A DNA stretch of 64,000 nucleotides from Prunella strophiata (Eukaryota; Chordata; Aves; Passeriformes; Prunellidae). How positions within the stretch are numbered: position 1 is the stretch's first letter; each line of letters opens with the position of its first letter. A model generated the notes under the pieces. The model was given only the letters and a program-made list of their open reading frames with translations, ran no database searches and was not told the DNA's origin. The translations under genes and the position numbers were made by a program. The DNA is taken from the NCBI GenBank assembly GCA_036583965.1, contig JAZBQD010000031.1:1465481-1529480 (forward strand), written 5' to 3'. This document shows positions 25,538-37,655 of the stretch, one piece after another.

Positions 25538-26925
25538 GAGAGTGGTTGGTTTGGCTGATGGATTTGGGCATCCCATTGCCAGATGCTCTGATTCCTTGGC
25601 TCCTTTGCCCCAGGTGTCCAGAGTGTCAGGGACTCAAAATAATCGGTGGCTTTGAAGAAAAAAAAAAAAACAAACAAAAAAAAAGCGCAGATTTTTATTT
25701 TGTAAGCTGTCAGCATTCCAAGCTTGCCATGAAGCATCTCCAGACCTGGGAGAGGCAGCGAGGGCTGTGCAGGTGCAGCGTGGGTGAGGTTTGGAGTGGG
25801 TATTTCACAGGTCACGTTGAGATGAATCCCTCAGCTGTGGCTGTTGAGTACCAACATCTTCACTGGTGATTTCTGGAGAACTCTGGGAGGAACTTTGCAA
25901 TCAGGGAAGGAAGGAGGGGAAGAAGGGTCCTGGCTGTTCTTGTTTCTGCAAACATTTTGTAGTGTCTGCAGGTGGAACCGTGCCAGGACCTGCAGCCTGC
26001 CAGGAGAGACCAGCTCCCATCACGATGTGTTTCCTTCTTTGTATCCCGAAGGTGTGGGCACTCAGGGAGTGTTTTGCCAGCTGAAGTGGAAGGGATGGAA
26101 GGGGATGCTTTATAAGCAGCACCAGCCTCCTGCTTTATAAGCAGCAGGACCAGCCCTGACTCCCTGCAGGGAGCTGGGACTGGGGAGAGGCTGCGAGTAT
26201 GGAACACATTAGTGAGAGTCAGGGTGGGGAGAGGGAGGTTGAGATGCTCTGCTGTCCCAGGGGCTGTGTGGGAGGATGAAGGCAGGACGTGGATGGTCCT
26301 TTTTGTTTTAAAACAAAGGGAAATGCCACTGACTCGCCCCGAAGGATAATCCTGCAGCCTCAGGCTTTTCTTAACAAAAGGTATTTTATTTTTTCTTTTA
26401 ATTTTTTTATCTGTTTGTCTGCTGAGATCAGAGGGGTTGTTTGCAGCAGAGGTGTGGCTGAGAGAGGATTTGAGCTCAGGGGAAAACTGGATGAAGAATT
26501 GGTGGGAATTGCTGGGCTTGAGGCTGGACTTGGTGGGTGGAACTTGTGTGTCACAGAACAGGTCGGGCTGGGTGGTTTGCAAGTGATGGACCTTGGCACT
26601 TATGGAACAATGGAGATTATGATTTTATTTAATATTTCTGTGGGAAATGATCCCATGGATGTAACCTGAGAGCTGTTGTCCATTATCAGGTGTTGTACAG
26701 GAAGAATTTTGTGTGAAGTGAGCTGAGAAAGCTGAGGATGCCTGGAAGGGGCTCAGAACTGCTGGAGCAGGGAGCTGTGACCCACATCTGATCCCTTTTA
26801 GATTTGCAATGTCCCTTCTCCAGGGGGTCTCATTTGTGCCTGATTCCCCCTTCAGCCTCCCTTACTCCCCAGCAGCCCAAAGTGTCAAACTTGTGGGAGC
26901 TTCCAGGCTTAAGACCATGTCATAA

Positions 26926-27045
26926 ATCACAGAATCCCAGAATGGTTTGGGGAGGAAAGGGACCTTAAAGCTCATCTCGTCCCACACCCTGCCATGGGCA
27001 GGGCCACCTTCCACTCTCCCAGGTTGCTCAATCCCTGTTTGCAGA
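26926..27045 (-). mobile_element. CR1 LINE terminal fragment
   Basis: AATCACAGAATCCCAGAATG (two copies of the CR1 3' octamer) through CACCCTGCCATGGGCAGGGC to AGGTTGCTCAATCCCTG. Confidence 0.93.
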
Positions 27046-29154
27046 GGTCCAGAAGGAATGTTTGTGTCAGAGTGCCTCTCTTGCATGATGCCTCGAGGCC
27101 ATGCATAACTTATTTCTTGACTCCATGTGGTTTTGTCTGTGTTTTTCTGTTAACCAGGAGGGAAACCCTTGAGATCAGCTCTGGGAGAAAGAAGAGAGGT
27201 GGTGAAGGAGTCGATGTGGGATGTGGGACAGGTCTGAGCCAAGGAGCTGAGGGACAACAGGTAAAGCACAGAGGAGCTCTGCAGTGTCAGGCTGCTCCAT
27301 GCCTGGGGTTAAGTTGCTTCTTTCCTTGCTGGATTTTGACATTTACCAAAACATCTCACACCCTTCTAACAACACTCTCCTCCTCCCCATAGTCCAGTTG
27401 AAATAATGTTGAGATGAGAAAAGCTTGTAAAAATAGGGCAGGACCAGCCCAGTGTCAGCCCCAGAGCTTTAATCAAGCTCCTTACATATTTTTTGGCCAT
27501 CATCTCTTTCATTTAATCATCCATTAATTGCTGAAAGTTTTAGCCAAATTCATTTGGCAGAAGTGCAGGCGAAGAAGCAGCATTCACAATATTCTGGTTT
27601 CAGCAGTTTTCAATTCTGATTTTAAAAGCAGTGTTGAATGTCACTAATGGTCTGAGCTCAGTGTCTGGGTGCCTCAGGACCCAAATCCCTGCACACAGCT
27701 CAGGGGGAAGCTGGGCTCTGAACATTTTTCTTCTTTAGCATCATTCTCTGGGCAGATTCTTGTCCCCAAACTCTTTGTGATGGAGGTGTGAGGATTAGTC
27801 CATGGGTGCTGATCACAGCTCCTGTGGGGGTGTGTGGCTGTCTGGGAGCCTTCCAATCTCACTGCAGAGGCTGGAATTGCTGCCAGCAGCACATTTCTCC
27901 TTCCCCAGTTTTCTTCTCACTCCTGTAAGGAAGCCAGAGGATGAGATTTCGTGCCCTGTGCTGATCTCCTTCAGGCAAACTCAGGCTCTGGAGCATTGTC
28001 AAAACTGCTGATGAGTTTGGGCTCCAGCAAAGGTGTCAGGAGTGAAGCAAAGGAGTCACTCCTGCCTGTTCCAGGGAATGGCATTTCCTGGCACAGGGAC
28101 ACAAGGACACCACGGGGCAGTGGCATCCTGCACAAAGCTGCTCTGTCAGCCCAAGGTTTGGAGTGGAAGCAGCACGTGGATTGTGACTGGGAGCCACCAG
28201 AGTTACTCAAGTCAGAATCTGGCTGCTAAATCTGATTCCTGCTCTCAGGAAAACTTGGATGAAGTGTGATGGGCTGTGCTTCAGCACAAAGCACATGAGG
28301 TGCTCTCAAGGTCCCTTCTGGCCATGAGCTCTGCTCCTCTGTGAAGAGGTCACAGCTGCAGCTCCAATGACACAGGGCCAGTTCAAGCCCCTGTTTTGAC
28401 TCCCTGTCAGAGGATTTCTCAAGGAGCACTGTGTCCTTGTGAGCCGTGCTTGGAGCATCTGCTCTGGATATTCTTGGGCTGAACTGCTTCCAGCAGGCTT
28501 AGCAACTGTGCCTGTGATTTCCTGCAGGAAATCCAGCCATGCAGGGTGGTGTTCAGCTTATGGGACTGTGACTATCAAACCATCATGGCATTCTTAAGTT
28601 GACTTTTTTTTATTATTATTTTTTTAAAACCTGTTAGCTGACTCCCCACCCCCAACCCCATATCTGTGCATCTATGGAGTTTTTTTCCCTGCCTTGTTCA
28701 AGTGAAAGAGTAAATCCTTTTTGATTTATTCCAGAGCAGCCCTCGAGCTCAGCTCCTGTGAGAGCCTGCTGACTTGGAGTTCAAAAGATCTCATGTCTTT
28801 GAGGCCAGGCTGTGGTCTTCCATCTTGCCTCAAAGTTAAACTGAAAGAGAAAATTCCTTTTCTTCTTAAAAAGAAAATCACCTTGCTGTGTAAGGGAATC
28901 AGCCTTACCTGGAGCAGCAGAGAATGCCAGCATGCAGAATTCCAGGTTAGAAATCTGGTTGTTTAGCAAGGCTTTATTTTCAAGCACTGAGCACGTTGTT
29001 TAGGAAGTGTTTTATGGAGATAAATACTCCTTTAAAAGCAGTGCTGTTGCCTGGCTGGGATCCAGCCTGTGATCCTACATTAAAGCATTTTTTGGGTGTT
29101 TAAACCACTACATTACCACAGTGGCTAGAAATGGTAGTTCTTATCCCTGACTTC

Positions 29155-29388
29155 CTGCAGAGCTGCAGGGTTAGGTGACATTTTAGGAAGAAATTCTTTA
29201 CTGTAAGAGTGGTGGTGAGGCCCTGGAATAGAATTCCCAGAGAAGTTGTGGCTGCCCCTGGATCCCTGGAAGTGTCCAAGCCAGATTGGACAGGGTCTGG
29301 ACAGTGGGAGGTGTCCCTGCCCATGGCAGGGGTGGAATGGGATGATCCTTAAAGTCCTTTTCAGCCCAAATCATTCCATGATTCAATG
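29155..29388 (+). mobile_element. CR1 LINE 3' fragment
   Basis: TTTTAGGAAGAAATTCTTTA through TGGCTGCCCCTGGATCCCTG to AAATCATTCCATGATTCAAT. A TA/TG microsatellite follows directly. Confidence 0.95.
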
Positions 29389-29410
29389 AGGTGCAGACAT
29401 ATCTGGCATA

Positions 29411-29440
29411 GATATATATATATATGTGTGTGTGTGTATG
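29411..29440. repeat. (TA)n(TG)n microsatellite
   Basis: Alternating TA then TG dinucleotides, about 28 bp, just 3' of a CR1 terminus. Confidence 0.9.
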
Positions 29441-32299
29441 ATTTACATACATATATAGGCAAAACAAACCTGTAAGAACTATTTATATCCTATTTCACTT
29501 CCATAGGGCCCTGCTTAGTCCAGGTTTATGCAGTTGTGAACTTGGAAGGGCAGAGGTATATGGATGGAAGACTTGTAATAACTGTGGGGACCCTTCTTTT
29601 AAAATCCAGCTGCTCTGAGCAAGGTGACCTTGGCTCTGACTTGGGAACCCAGCCCTGCAGGGGAAGGAAATGCTGATCCATGGAGCAGAGGCTTGGCCAG
29701 ACAGCAGCAGAAGAGAAAGCACAGGTTGGGCTGCTGGAGTTTTCAGCACACGTGAGATTGTCAGGCTTGCAGTTAAAACTGTGGGTGCTCTCCCAAGTTT
29801 GAATTTACACCTGGGATTGGTGTATCTCTGTTTTTTAAAAAGCTCCAGTCCTGCTATGGCATGCTGGGGAGAGAATCAGCTTTTTTACCTGCCTCCAAGC
29901 AGCACAAAGGACTGGCAGCACAAGTGGCAGCTCAGGTAATCCTCACAGGTGTGAGAGAAATCTCACATGGTGTGAGCCCTTCTCAGCAGAACTCTTCCAG
30001 AAATCCTTTCTTTCAAAGTTTTTTTGGGCCTGTGGAGAGTGTGCAGGGGAACAGCTTGGTGTTTTACCCCCCTTCCAGGAAAAAATGTGTAGAAAGCTAA
30101 AACTGCAGTGATGCTCTGGCATGTGTGGGTACAGTAAAGCCACACAGCTCAGGTGGCAGTAAAGGAAAGGTAACAGACTGGCTCTACTGCTGTCCTGTCC
30201 CCACTCTTCCTGCTCTTTCTTCAGCAGAGAAAACCCACATCCTGACCTTCTCCCATGTTCTGAGCCAGTAATAAAGTAGGAATATGTTTTTTTTTTCCCC
30301 AAATCTAATTTGAAACATGATGACTGGACCGTTCTTAAACAGCTTCCAACTTAACTATAAAGAAACTTCACAGAGTGCTTGGCAGGAGCCTCTGTACATA
30401 ATTTAGATCATAATCAGATGCATTAACACATTTTATATGGATCTCATGGGGGCCAGGAAGACGAGGTGTGCTGGGTAATTTCTTTCCAGATTTCTTTACC
30501 TGATTGTTTATTACTCTTGGGGACTTCATTTGTGGTCCAAATGTCACCAGCAGAATCCTGCTGCTTCATGTGCCTGCATTCAGAGTAGCTGCTAGTGAGG
30601 CTTCAAATTCCTTAATTGCTGTGTTCTCCATCCAAAGGGAGGATGGGGAGGGAGAGAGGGAAGAGGAACAAAAGCAAGGACCCAAATCCTGCAAATTGCT
30701 GAGCTTCCCCTGTGCCTGGAGCTGGATGGGAGGGAAGGTGCTGAGAGTGCTCCGTGGTTCCCACTGAGTACAATCAGGAGCTGCTGCTGGAGAGCTGCAT
30801 GGGGGAAACACTTCCTCTCCCTCCCTCTCCCTTTGAGATGTTCAACAGCAGCAGCTCTAATTTTATAAATCTCCTGAAAGCTTTTCCACACTCAGAGAAG
30901 AGAAATGGTCCTGTGTCTCTCACTTTGCTTGATTGTTTTGCCATGAATCCACCCATGCCCAAGACATGCTTGTGAAATCTCTCCTTTGACAGAAAAATCT
31001 GTTGCTGCTTTGAAAAGTGATATTTTGGATGTCTTTCTGCTCTGCTGGTTTGTATTGTCCCCACAAAAGGCAGGCAGGGAAGTTCCCTGTCACTTCATCA
31101 TCTCCTTTATACATGCTGGAGTAAAAACCCTCCCCAGGTTCCTGGGATTTATTTGTTACTGAATGCCATGGAGCAGTGTAAAACTTGGATTTTTTAAATG
31201 CAGGCTCTGCTCCCCAGATGGGAGCACAGCTCAGGTTTGGGACAGCAGGGGCTGCTCTGGTCACTCACTCATCCAGGCTGGAGCCACCCAGAGGTGGCCT
31301 CAGCCAATGCCATTGATCCAGAATTTGGCACAACCAGGAATTAAACCTCCAAGGCAAGTCAGATGTGGCCTGGGTGTTTGGGCAGGTGAGAAAGCTCAAG
31401 AGCATGGAAGTGGCTGGCTTACACCCCTGGATTTGGGGCAGAGAGCAGGCCCAAAATGGGACCACAGCAGCCCATACCAAAAACACAGAGCTGCTTGTTC
31501 CTCTTTTTATCAGTACCTGATAATGGTACTGAAAACCACCCCAGGCCAGAGGAGAAGCATGGATTTCTTTGCCTTTTTTTTTTTTTTTTTTCCTCTTTAA
31601 TTGTTTATCAACATCAGGTGATGATGCAGCATCCCAGATTAGCTGAGCTCATGAAGTGGCTTTTACCACAGAGCATAATGATGATGGAGAAGTATCCTTA
31701 AAAATGAGAGTTGATGGGGTTGCTGAAGTTCCATTTTGTGTACTGAGGGAATCCCTGTGTCTCACCCTGTACCTCCAGTGCCTTGTGCTGTTGAAATGTC
31801 CACAGGGAGAGGGCAAAGAGCTGGGGCCTCTCCCACAAACTCCTGCCTTTCCCTGGGTGTTCCAGCTAAGTGCTGAGGAATGGGGTTATTTGCAGGATAT
31901 TCTCCCTCAAGATATAAATGTTATTTTTTTTTTTAAGGTTGTTTTTGCTCTCCTGAACAAACCCTTTTACCTCCATCTCATGATTCAAAATTGGCAGGAG
32001 AGCATCAGAGCAGCCTGATCCAGGCTCTGAAGGGTTCATGTGAGCAGGGCAGGCAGGAGGACATGAGAGGGAGAAAACACCCCCAGTCCCTTTGCTATTT
32101 ATAGCCATGCCACTGGCAGTTTCCTTGCTCCCAGTGCCCAAGTTCCCAGCTGGGATTGATGAATTCTCCTTAGGTCAGTGGCACACACAGTCTGGACAAG
32201 CTCAATGGCTTCTGGGTCCAGCCAACAGAACAGGAGGAATGAAGAATTCAGGTTCTCTTTAGCATGGGAATTTACTCTGCTACTTTAAACTGACAGAAG

Positions 32300-32545
32300 G
32301 TAGAGTTAGGCTGGATTTTAGGAAGAAATTCTTTACTCACAAGGTGGTGAAGCCCTGACACAGGTTGCCCAGAGAAGCTGTGGCTGCTCCTGGATCCCTG
32401 GAAGTGTCCAAGGCCAGGTTGGACAGGGTTTGGAGCAGCCTGGGATAGTGGAAGGTGTCCCAGCCCATGGCAGGCAGTGGGACTGGATGATTTTTAATGT
32501 CCCTTCCCAACCCAAGCCATTCTGGAATTCTGTGATTCTGTGTGA
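32300..32545 (+). mobile_element. CR1 LINE 3' fragment
   Basis: GGATTTTAGGAAGAAATTCT through AGAGAAGCTGTGGCTGCTCC to a clean terminus GGAATTCTGTGATTCTGTG, showing the diagnostic repeated ATTCTGTG octamer. Confidence 0.96.
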
Positions 32546-34192
32546 GGGATGCTCTTTGAATATCACAAGGAAGGGAATAGACATAAATAAGGCACAATGG
32601 GAAAGATGAAACAACTGTTCTGGTGGTTGGGAATGGGAATAAAGTGTATTTTCTGTATCAGGCAGAAGGATGCTGCCTGTTGTCAACGTGTGTGGTTGCC
32701 CTCCTCTGGTTGAAAACAGAAAAACCTCCCAAGACTGGAGACTTTTTTGGGGGCAGGATTGTTTTGTTTCTTCAGAGTGACTTTGAAAAGAGTCAGGATC
32801 ATTTTAGATGCTGGGAATTGATCAGTGCAAGGTCTCACCCTTCATCTGCAAAGGCACCCTGGGCACGAGGGTGACTTCTGAGCTGCTGGAGGAGGATGAA
32901 TTGTGCAGAGCCAAGGGATGCACCAAGGCAAGAACGTGTCACTAACCATGGATAAACTCTGCAGAGGTGGGTGCAGGGCTTGGAGAGGCTGAAGAACACA
33001 GCTTGCTGCAAGATGTTGCTCTGAGGAATCTGTCACCAAGGCCTGGTGACCCCACAGCCCTGTCACACCTCAGGACAGGCAGCTGACCCCTGCCTGCCGC
33101 TCTGCTGGGTGGAGCTGGCTTGAGTTGTGCATCAGGCTGAGAATTATGTGTCAGATTTAATTAGCAAATCATTTGCTGATCTTCAGTTTTATGAAAATGG
33201 TCTGAAAGTGAGTTTATCAGCAGTTAGCTGTTCCAGCAGAGAAGCAGAGGCTTAGAGGATTTAAGGGAGCTGCATCCAGCACTGGTGATTTCCACTCGGG
33301 TGTGTTAGACCATGTCCTTGAAGGCTGCTGATACTAAGCCAGGTAATCCTGGTCAGCAAAAAAACTGACTTGTGCTTTGGGATTTTATTTTTTTTTTTTC
33401 CATCTGGATCAGGACCAGCAAAGTCAGGGAGATAGCTGTGTGCCTTGCAAGAGTGTCTTAAAGGTGAAACCTTTGCTCTGCATTTGGAGCCATTTCAAAA
33501 TGTGAATCCTAGGAACTATAGATTTTGTCTTCTATGGATTCTGGCAAGATATTTGTTGGAGCAGCTGGAAGGGAAATGAACCTGAGAGGAGCTTTTAACT
33601 TTGGTGAAACTCAGTAAGTTACTTTCCAGTAACAGGGAGGCTTTAAAAAAATGCCAAACCTGGTGACATCTACAATTCAGACAGCATCTAATCCATGCTT
33701 TTTTTCTCCACTACAGACAGGATCCAGGGTGGGATGTGCACACCTTGTGTATCTCTGCATGCTGGATACATGGAAGGATTTGGGGAAATGATTGTGTAGT
33801 GGTTGAAGCAGAGAGCTGGTCCTTAAAAGGCTGTCCCTTAAATGTCTTTTAATGCCAGCCCAACCCTTTTAATCTCACAGTGTTGCTCTCATGAATGTTT
33901 TATCACCTCCTACAAGTATTAAGTCCTACAATGCCACTAAAACACATTGAATTTCAGTGTGAAAGTGGTGAAAGTGTCTTAACTGAAGAGATGTATTCCT
34001 GTGTCCAGAGGTAAATGTTGGAGAGAGGGAAGCACAGTGTGCTGGGAGGCTCCTCGCTGCCACCAGCTCATACATCCAATAAAAAGCTTACCAAGAATTA
34101 TTTTTATTATCCATTACAGCTTTATCTAGTTCAGGTATCTCCAGGAAAGACTTCCCCCTTCTCTCTGGCATTTCTGTCAATTGTAGAACAAA

Positions 34193-34346
34193 CAAGTTTG
34201 GAAGGGATCTTTGGAAGTCTCTAATTCAATGTCCTGCTTGTGGCAAAGGTACATGAGATTGCTCAAGGCTTTGTCCAGTTGAGGTTTGACTGTGCTGGGC
34301 TGAAGAGTCCACCAGCTCTCCAGGCTCCTGTTCCAGTCATTGGTTT
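34193..34346 (-). mobile_element. Old CR1 LINE fragment
   Basis: TTTGGAAGGGATCTTTGGAA, GTCCAGTTGAGGTTTGACTG and GAGTCCACCAGCTCTCCAGG follow the block order of an old antisense CR1. Highly diverged. Confidence 0.65.
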
Positions 34347-35714
34347 TCCTACTGAATATCCACACAGGAGGCTACATCAGAAACCTTGCTGCTGTCCAGC
34401 TAATGAACATTTGCCAGGGATGGCTTCAGAAGACAAATCAGTGATGTTCAGTTTGCCCACAGCACATCTTCTTACCCTTTGTGGCCATGGGAATGGATTC
34501 CAGGAGGATTTGCTCCATCCATCCCTGCCCCCAGGGACTTCAGCTGGCAGCAAGGTGTTGCTGTCCCCTTTATTCCAGGTACAAACCCTCTGCAGGCTGA
34601 GTTTGTGCTGTCAAAGTTAATTCTCAGAAAGTGAGTGCAGGTAACCTTGGCTTCCTCTTGACTTGGCTGCTCACGAGCTTTCATTGCCTTTCTAATAAAG
34701 CCTTTCACAATTGCTTAGAGACACTTAAAAGTTGTTAATGTTTAAATAAAGGGATTAATTCCAGGCCTCCTGCTGCTGAACTTGTACGTTGGAATTTTGA
34801 GGAAGTGCCTTTTCCCCGCGAGGTGCGAACGGGCTCGGCAGAGCGGCTCCCTTTGATCAGCTAAATGCACTGGAACTCGTGGTGAGGAGCCACTGAACTC
34901 CTCAGCATCGATCTGCACTTGCCAGGCAATGGAAATGATTAAAATGGCTCCATGAAGAGTAAATACACAGGGATCTTGGGGCATGGATGTAGGCAGGTGC
35001 CTCAGGAACGCCTGCCCTTTAAACCTGTTCCTGCTGTTGGTTTTATTGATGATTGAATTGGTATTTTGACATTTCCATGCCTTCATTTCCCTACCTATAA
35101 ATGACTTGTGCCTTTCTTTTGAGTTATTGAGCTTGGCTGACACATATAAAAATTGTCAAGGTAGGGTGCCAAGCGCACACAAACTATTTTATTTTTAGTG
35201 TCTTTTGAAATCTTGGACTTTTTGTTCTCCCTTTTATCTGTCTCTTTCTTTTTAATCACACCAAATGGAAATAAATTCAATCACAGCTGGTGCTGGAGAA
35301 GAATCATTAAGCCCATCCAGCTGGCTGTCTCGGGGCCAGAGCGGGATTGTTCCCTACGCTGCATTTCCAAAGTATTTCATCTCCTTTAGCCCTGTGTTTC
35401 TGGAGTGATGAGCTCCTTTCACTTCTGTCGGCTCCTGTCATCGATCTGAGCGAAGGGCAGGGCTATTTTTAGGTGGCTGTAAGTAAATGGACATCAGGCA
35501 CCATGGAAAGGGGACTGGGTTATTTTTGGAAACCCATCAGCAGCCGTTCTGGCAGGCCCTGCTGCGGGATTTGTCTTCGACTGGGCTGTCTCAGGTTGTG
35601 GTATCAGTTCCCAAGGTTGTGAACCTGGTTTCTTGGATGTGATCTGCACTCTGAATGTGGAATTAGCAGCTGCTGGAGATGGTGTTGATGGCATCAGTTT
35701 CTGGGATTTAATTT

Positions 35715-35843
35715 CCCCTAGGCCAGGTTGGATGGGGCCCTGAGCAACCTGATCTTGTGAGTGGCATCCCTGCTGGAATGCGACAAGCCTTAAGGTCTTC
35801 TCCAACCCAAAGCAGTCTGGAATTCTGGGGTTCTGGGTTTCTA
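35715..35843 (+). mobile_element. CR1 LINE terminal fragment
   Basis: GGCCAGGTTGGATGGGGCCC, then TTAAGGTCTTCTCCAACCCA and a degenerate octamer end (TCTGGAATTCTGGGGTTCT). Confidence 0.85.
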
Positions 35844-36147
35844 AGCCAGCCTTTTAGGATGGGAGGGATGCAGGTGGTGGTTGAGCTGGAGATTTTGGGG
35901 CAGAAGATGAGCTCGGCTTAGGGGCAACGTGGGAAATGCACCTGGAGAGGAGCCAAGTCCATGGAGATGATCTCACAGTCAGAGCCCTCGATGAATGTGC
36001 AGACTTGGCATCTGCTGGTGGCCACACAGCAGGTTTTGGGGTGCTCTTGGGAGTGTGGGATTGTTCTGCTTCAGTGGATTGCAGAAGGGTGATGTTTTCT
36101 TGGTTTTGCTGAGTCTTTTTTGTGAAAGAATTTTTTCATGTTTAGGA

Positions 36148-36234
36148 CGTGGCAGCACTGGGCTGTGAGTTGGACTCAGTGATCTCAGAGGGCTTTTCCA
36201 ACCTTAATGACTCTATGATTCCATGATTCCATCA
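36148..36234 (+). mobile_element. CR1 LINE terminal fragment (older subfamily)
   Basis: GAGTTGGACTCAGTGATCTC, TTTTCCAACCTTAATGACTC and terminal TATGATTCCATGATTCCA. Confidence 0.88.
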
Positions 36235-37486
36235 GCATTTTGGGACAGCTGTGCCACAGTTCATGTGTGGAGCTGATGCTCTTTGGAGCCACTGGGCTCT
36301 CCAGTCACTCAGCTGTGAATGTGCAAGTTGGAATCTGGGGGCAATGGCCAAATCAACACCGTGGCTTTGGAGAGCTCAGAAAGCCCTGAGCTGAAAACCT
36401 CCTGTGGGGGATTTAACTGCACATTATCTTCTCTCTCTGCCTCAGCAAAGACCCAAATCTAATTTCAAAGGTCAGAACATGCTCTCACCTGGGTGATCCC
36501 AGCCTTTTATAGAGTGGTTGAAAGGCCATTTCCTAAAATTAGCTGCTGCAGGGGAAAGCTGATACTGGCTCTGTATCAGACCCTTTCCAAAGCTTTGGAT
36601 GATCATTTACTTGATTACTCCTATTGAAACTCATGGGTAAAAGGTGGAAAATGGAAGAAAACCAGAACCTAATGCAGCTGCCTAACTGCAAAATAAAATC
36701 ATGTGGGTTTTGGGACAAAATTCCTCTTCTTGGTTGTTTTTGGAGGTGTTTTTTTGTTTTCCTGAAGTTTTCCCAGGCAGGCCAGTGGCCTGCCTTTAGA
36801 ATCAGACTTATTTTTGTTTTCCTCAAACTTCCTGGTGATCCAAACATACTGGGGAGCTCTGGGAAGGGGACCATGTGACTCTGAAGGAGGCTCAAATGGT
36901 AAAGCACAGTCAGATCTGCTAAGCAACAGCATTGACACATTTAAATAAATCTGCTGTTGACTAATATAGAGTGACATATTGAGAGCAATTAAAAAAAAAA
37001 AAAAGGAAACTAGGCACAAATTTGGGAAATGAGTGGAATGGGAACAGAACAAAGATGTTAGAGAGGATGCTGGATAAAAGAGAGGGAGGGCTGCTCCACA
37101 AAAGGAGTGTTCTGGAGAACCAGGGTGTCCATCAGGAAGGGGGAGACAATAGCAGAAGTGCAGATTTGTGCTGGAATTATCCCTTGGCAGTAGGATCCTT
37201 GTATTTCTGCTTCCCTGCCAGCTCTGCTGGCTGCCAGGATTGAAAAGATTTGTACTGCCTGGTGCAGAGAGGAGCATGTGGTGGGATGTCAGGCAGCTTG
37301 GAGGAGGTAAGGTGGCACCTCTTGTTCCCATGGTGGCTTTGGGACTGTTGTTCCTTTGGATCTGCTGTGATTTGGGTGTGGGTTCCTGTCATTCCCATCC
37401 TCATGGATGTGTGGAATGCTGGAGAAGGGAGCAGGACTGAATCAGGAGGGGTTGGGTTTGAAGCTGGTGAAAGGAAATCTCTTAAA

Positions 37487-37655
37487 ATCACAGAATGGTT
37501 TGGATGGGAAGGAACCTTAAAGCTCATCCAGTTCTCCTCTGCCACGGGCAGGGACACCTTCCACTATCCCAGGTTATTCCAAGCCCCATCCAGCCTGGCC
37601 TTGGACACTTTTACAGATCCAGGGGCAGCTACAGCTTCTCTGGGCAACTTGCAGA
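37487..37655 (-). mobile_element. CR1 LINE 3' fragment
   Basis: AATCACAGAATGGTTTGGAT through CACGGGCAGGGACACCTTCC to GGGGCAGCTACAGCTTCTCT. Confidence 0.95.

Larger units (their letters stand above)
21346..26925. other. Non-coding stretch with two CR1 fragments and A-rich runs
   Basis: Beyond the CR1 copies at 23783 and 25447 there are homopolymer A runs near 23231 and 25658. A 25-bp tandem duplication lies at 26106-26155 (each copy starting TGCTTTATAAGCAGCA). The minus-strand open frame of 240 codons at 25860-26582 has a low-complexity composition and no recognisable domain. Confidence 0.5.
27046..34192. other. Non-coding stretch with CR1 fragments and simple repeats
   Basis: CR1 copies at 29155 and 32300, a TA/TG microsatellite at 29411 and a T run near 31576 are the only structures recognised. 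No gene was seen. Confidence 0.5.
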
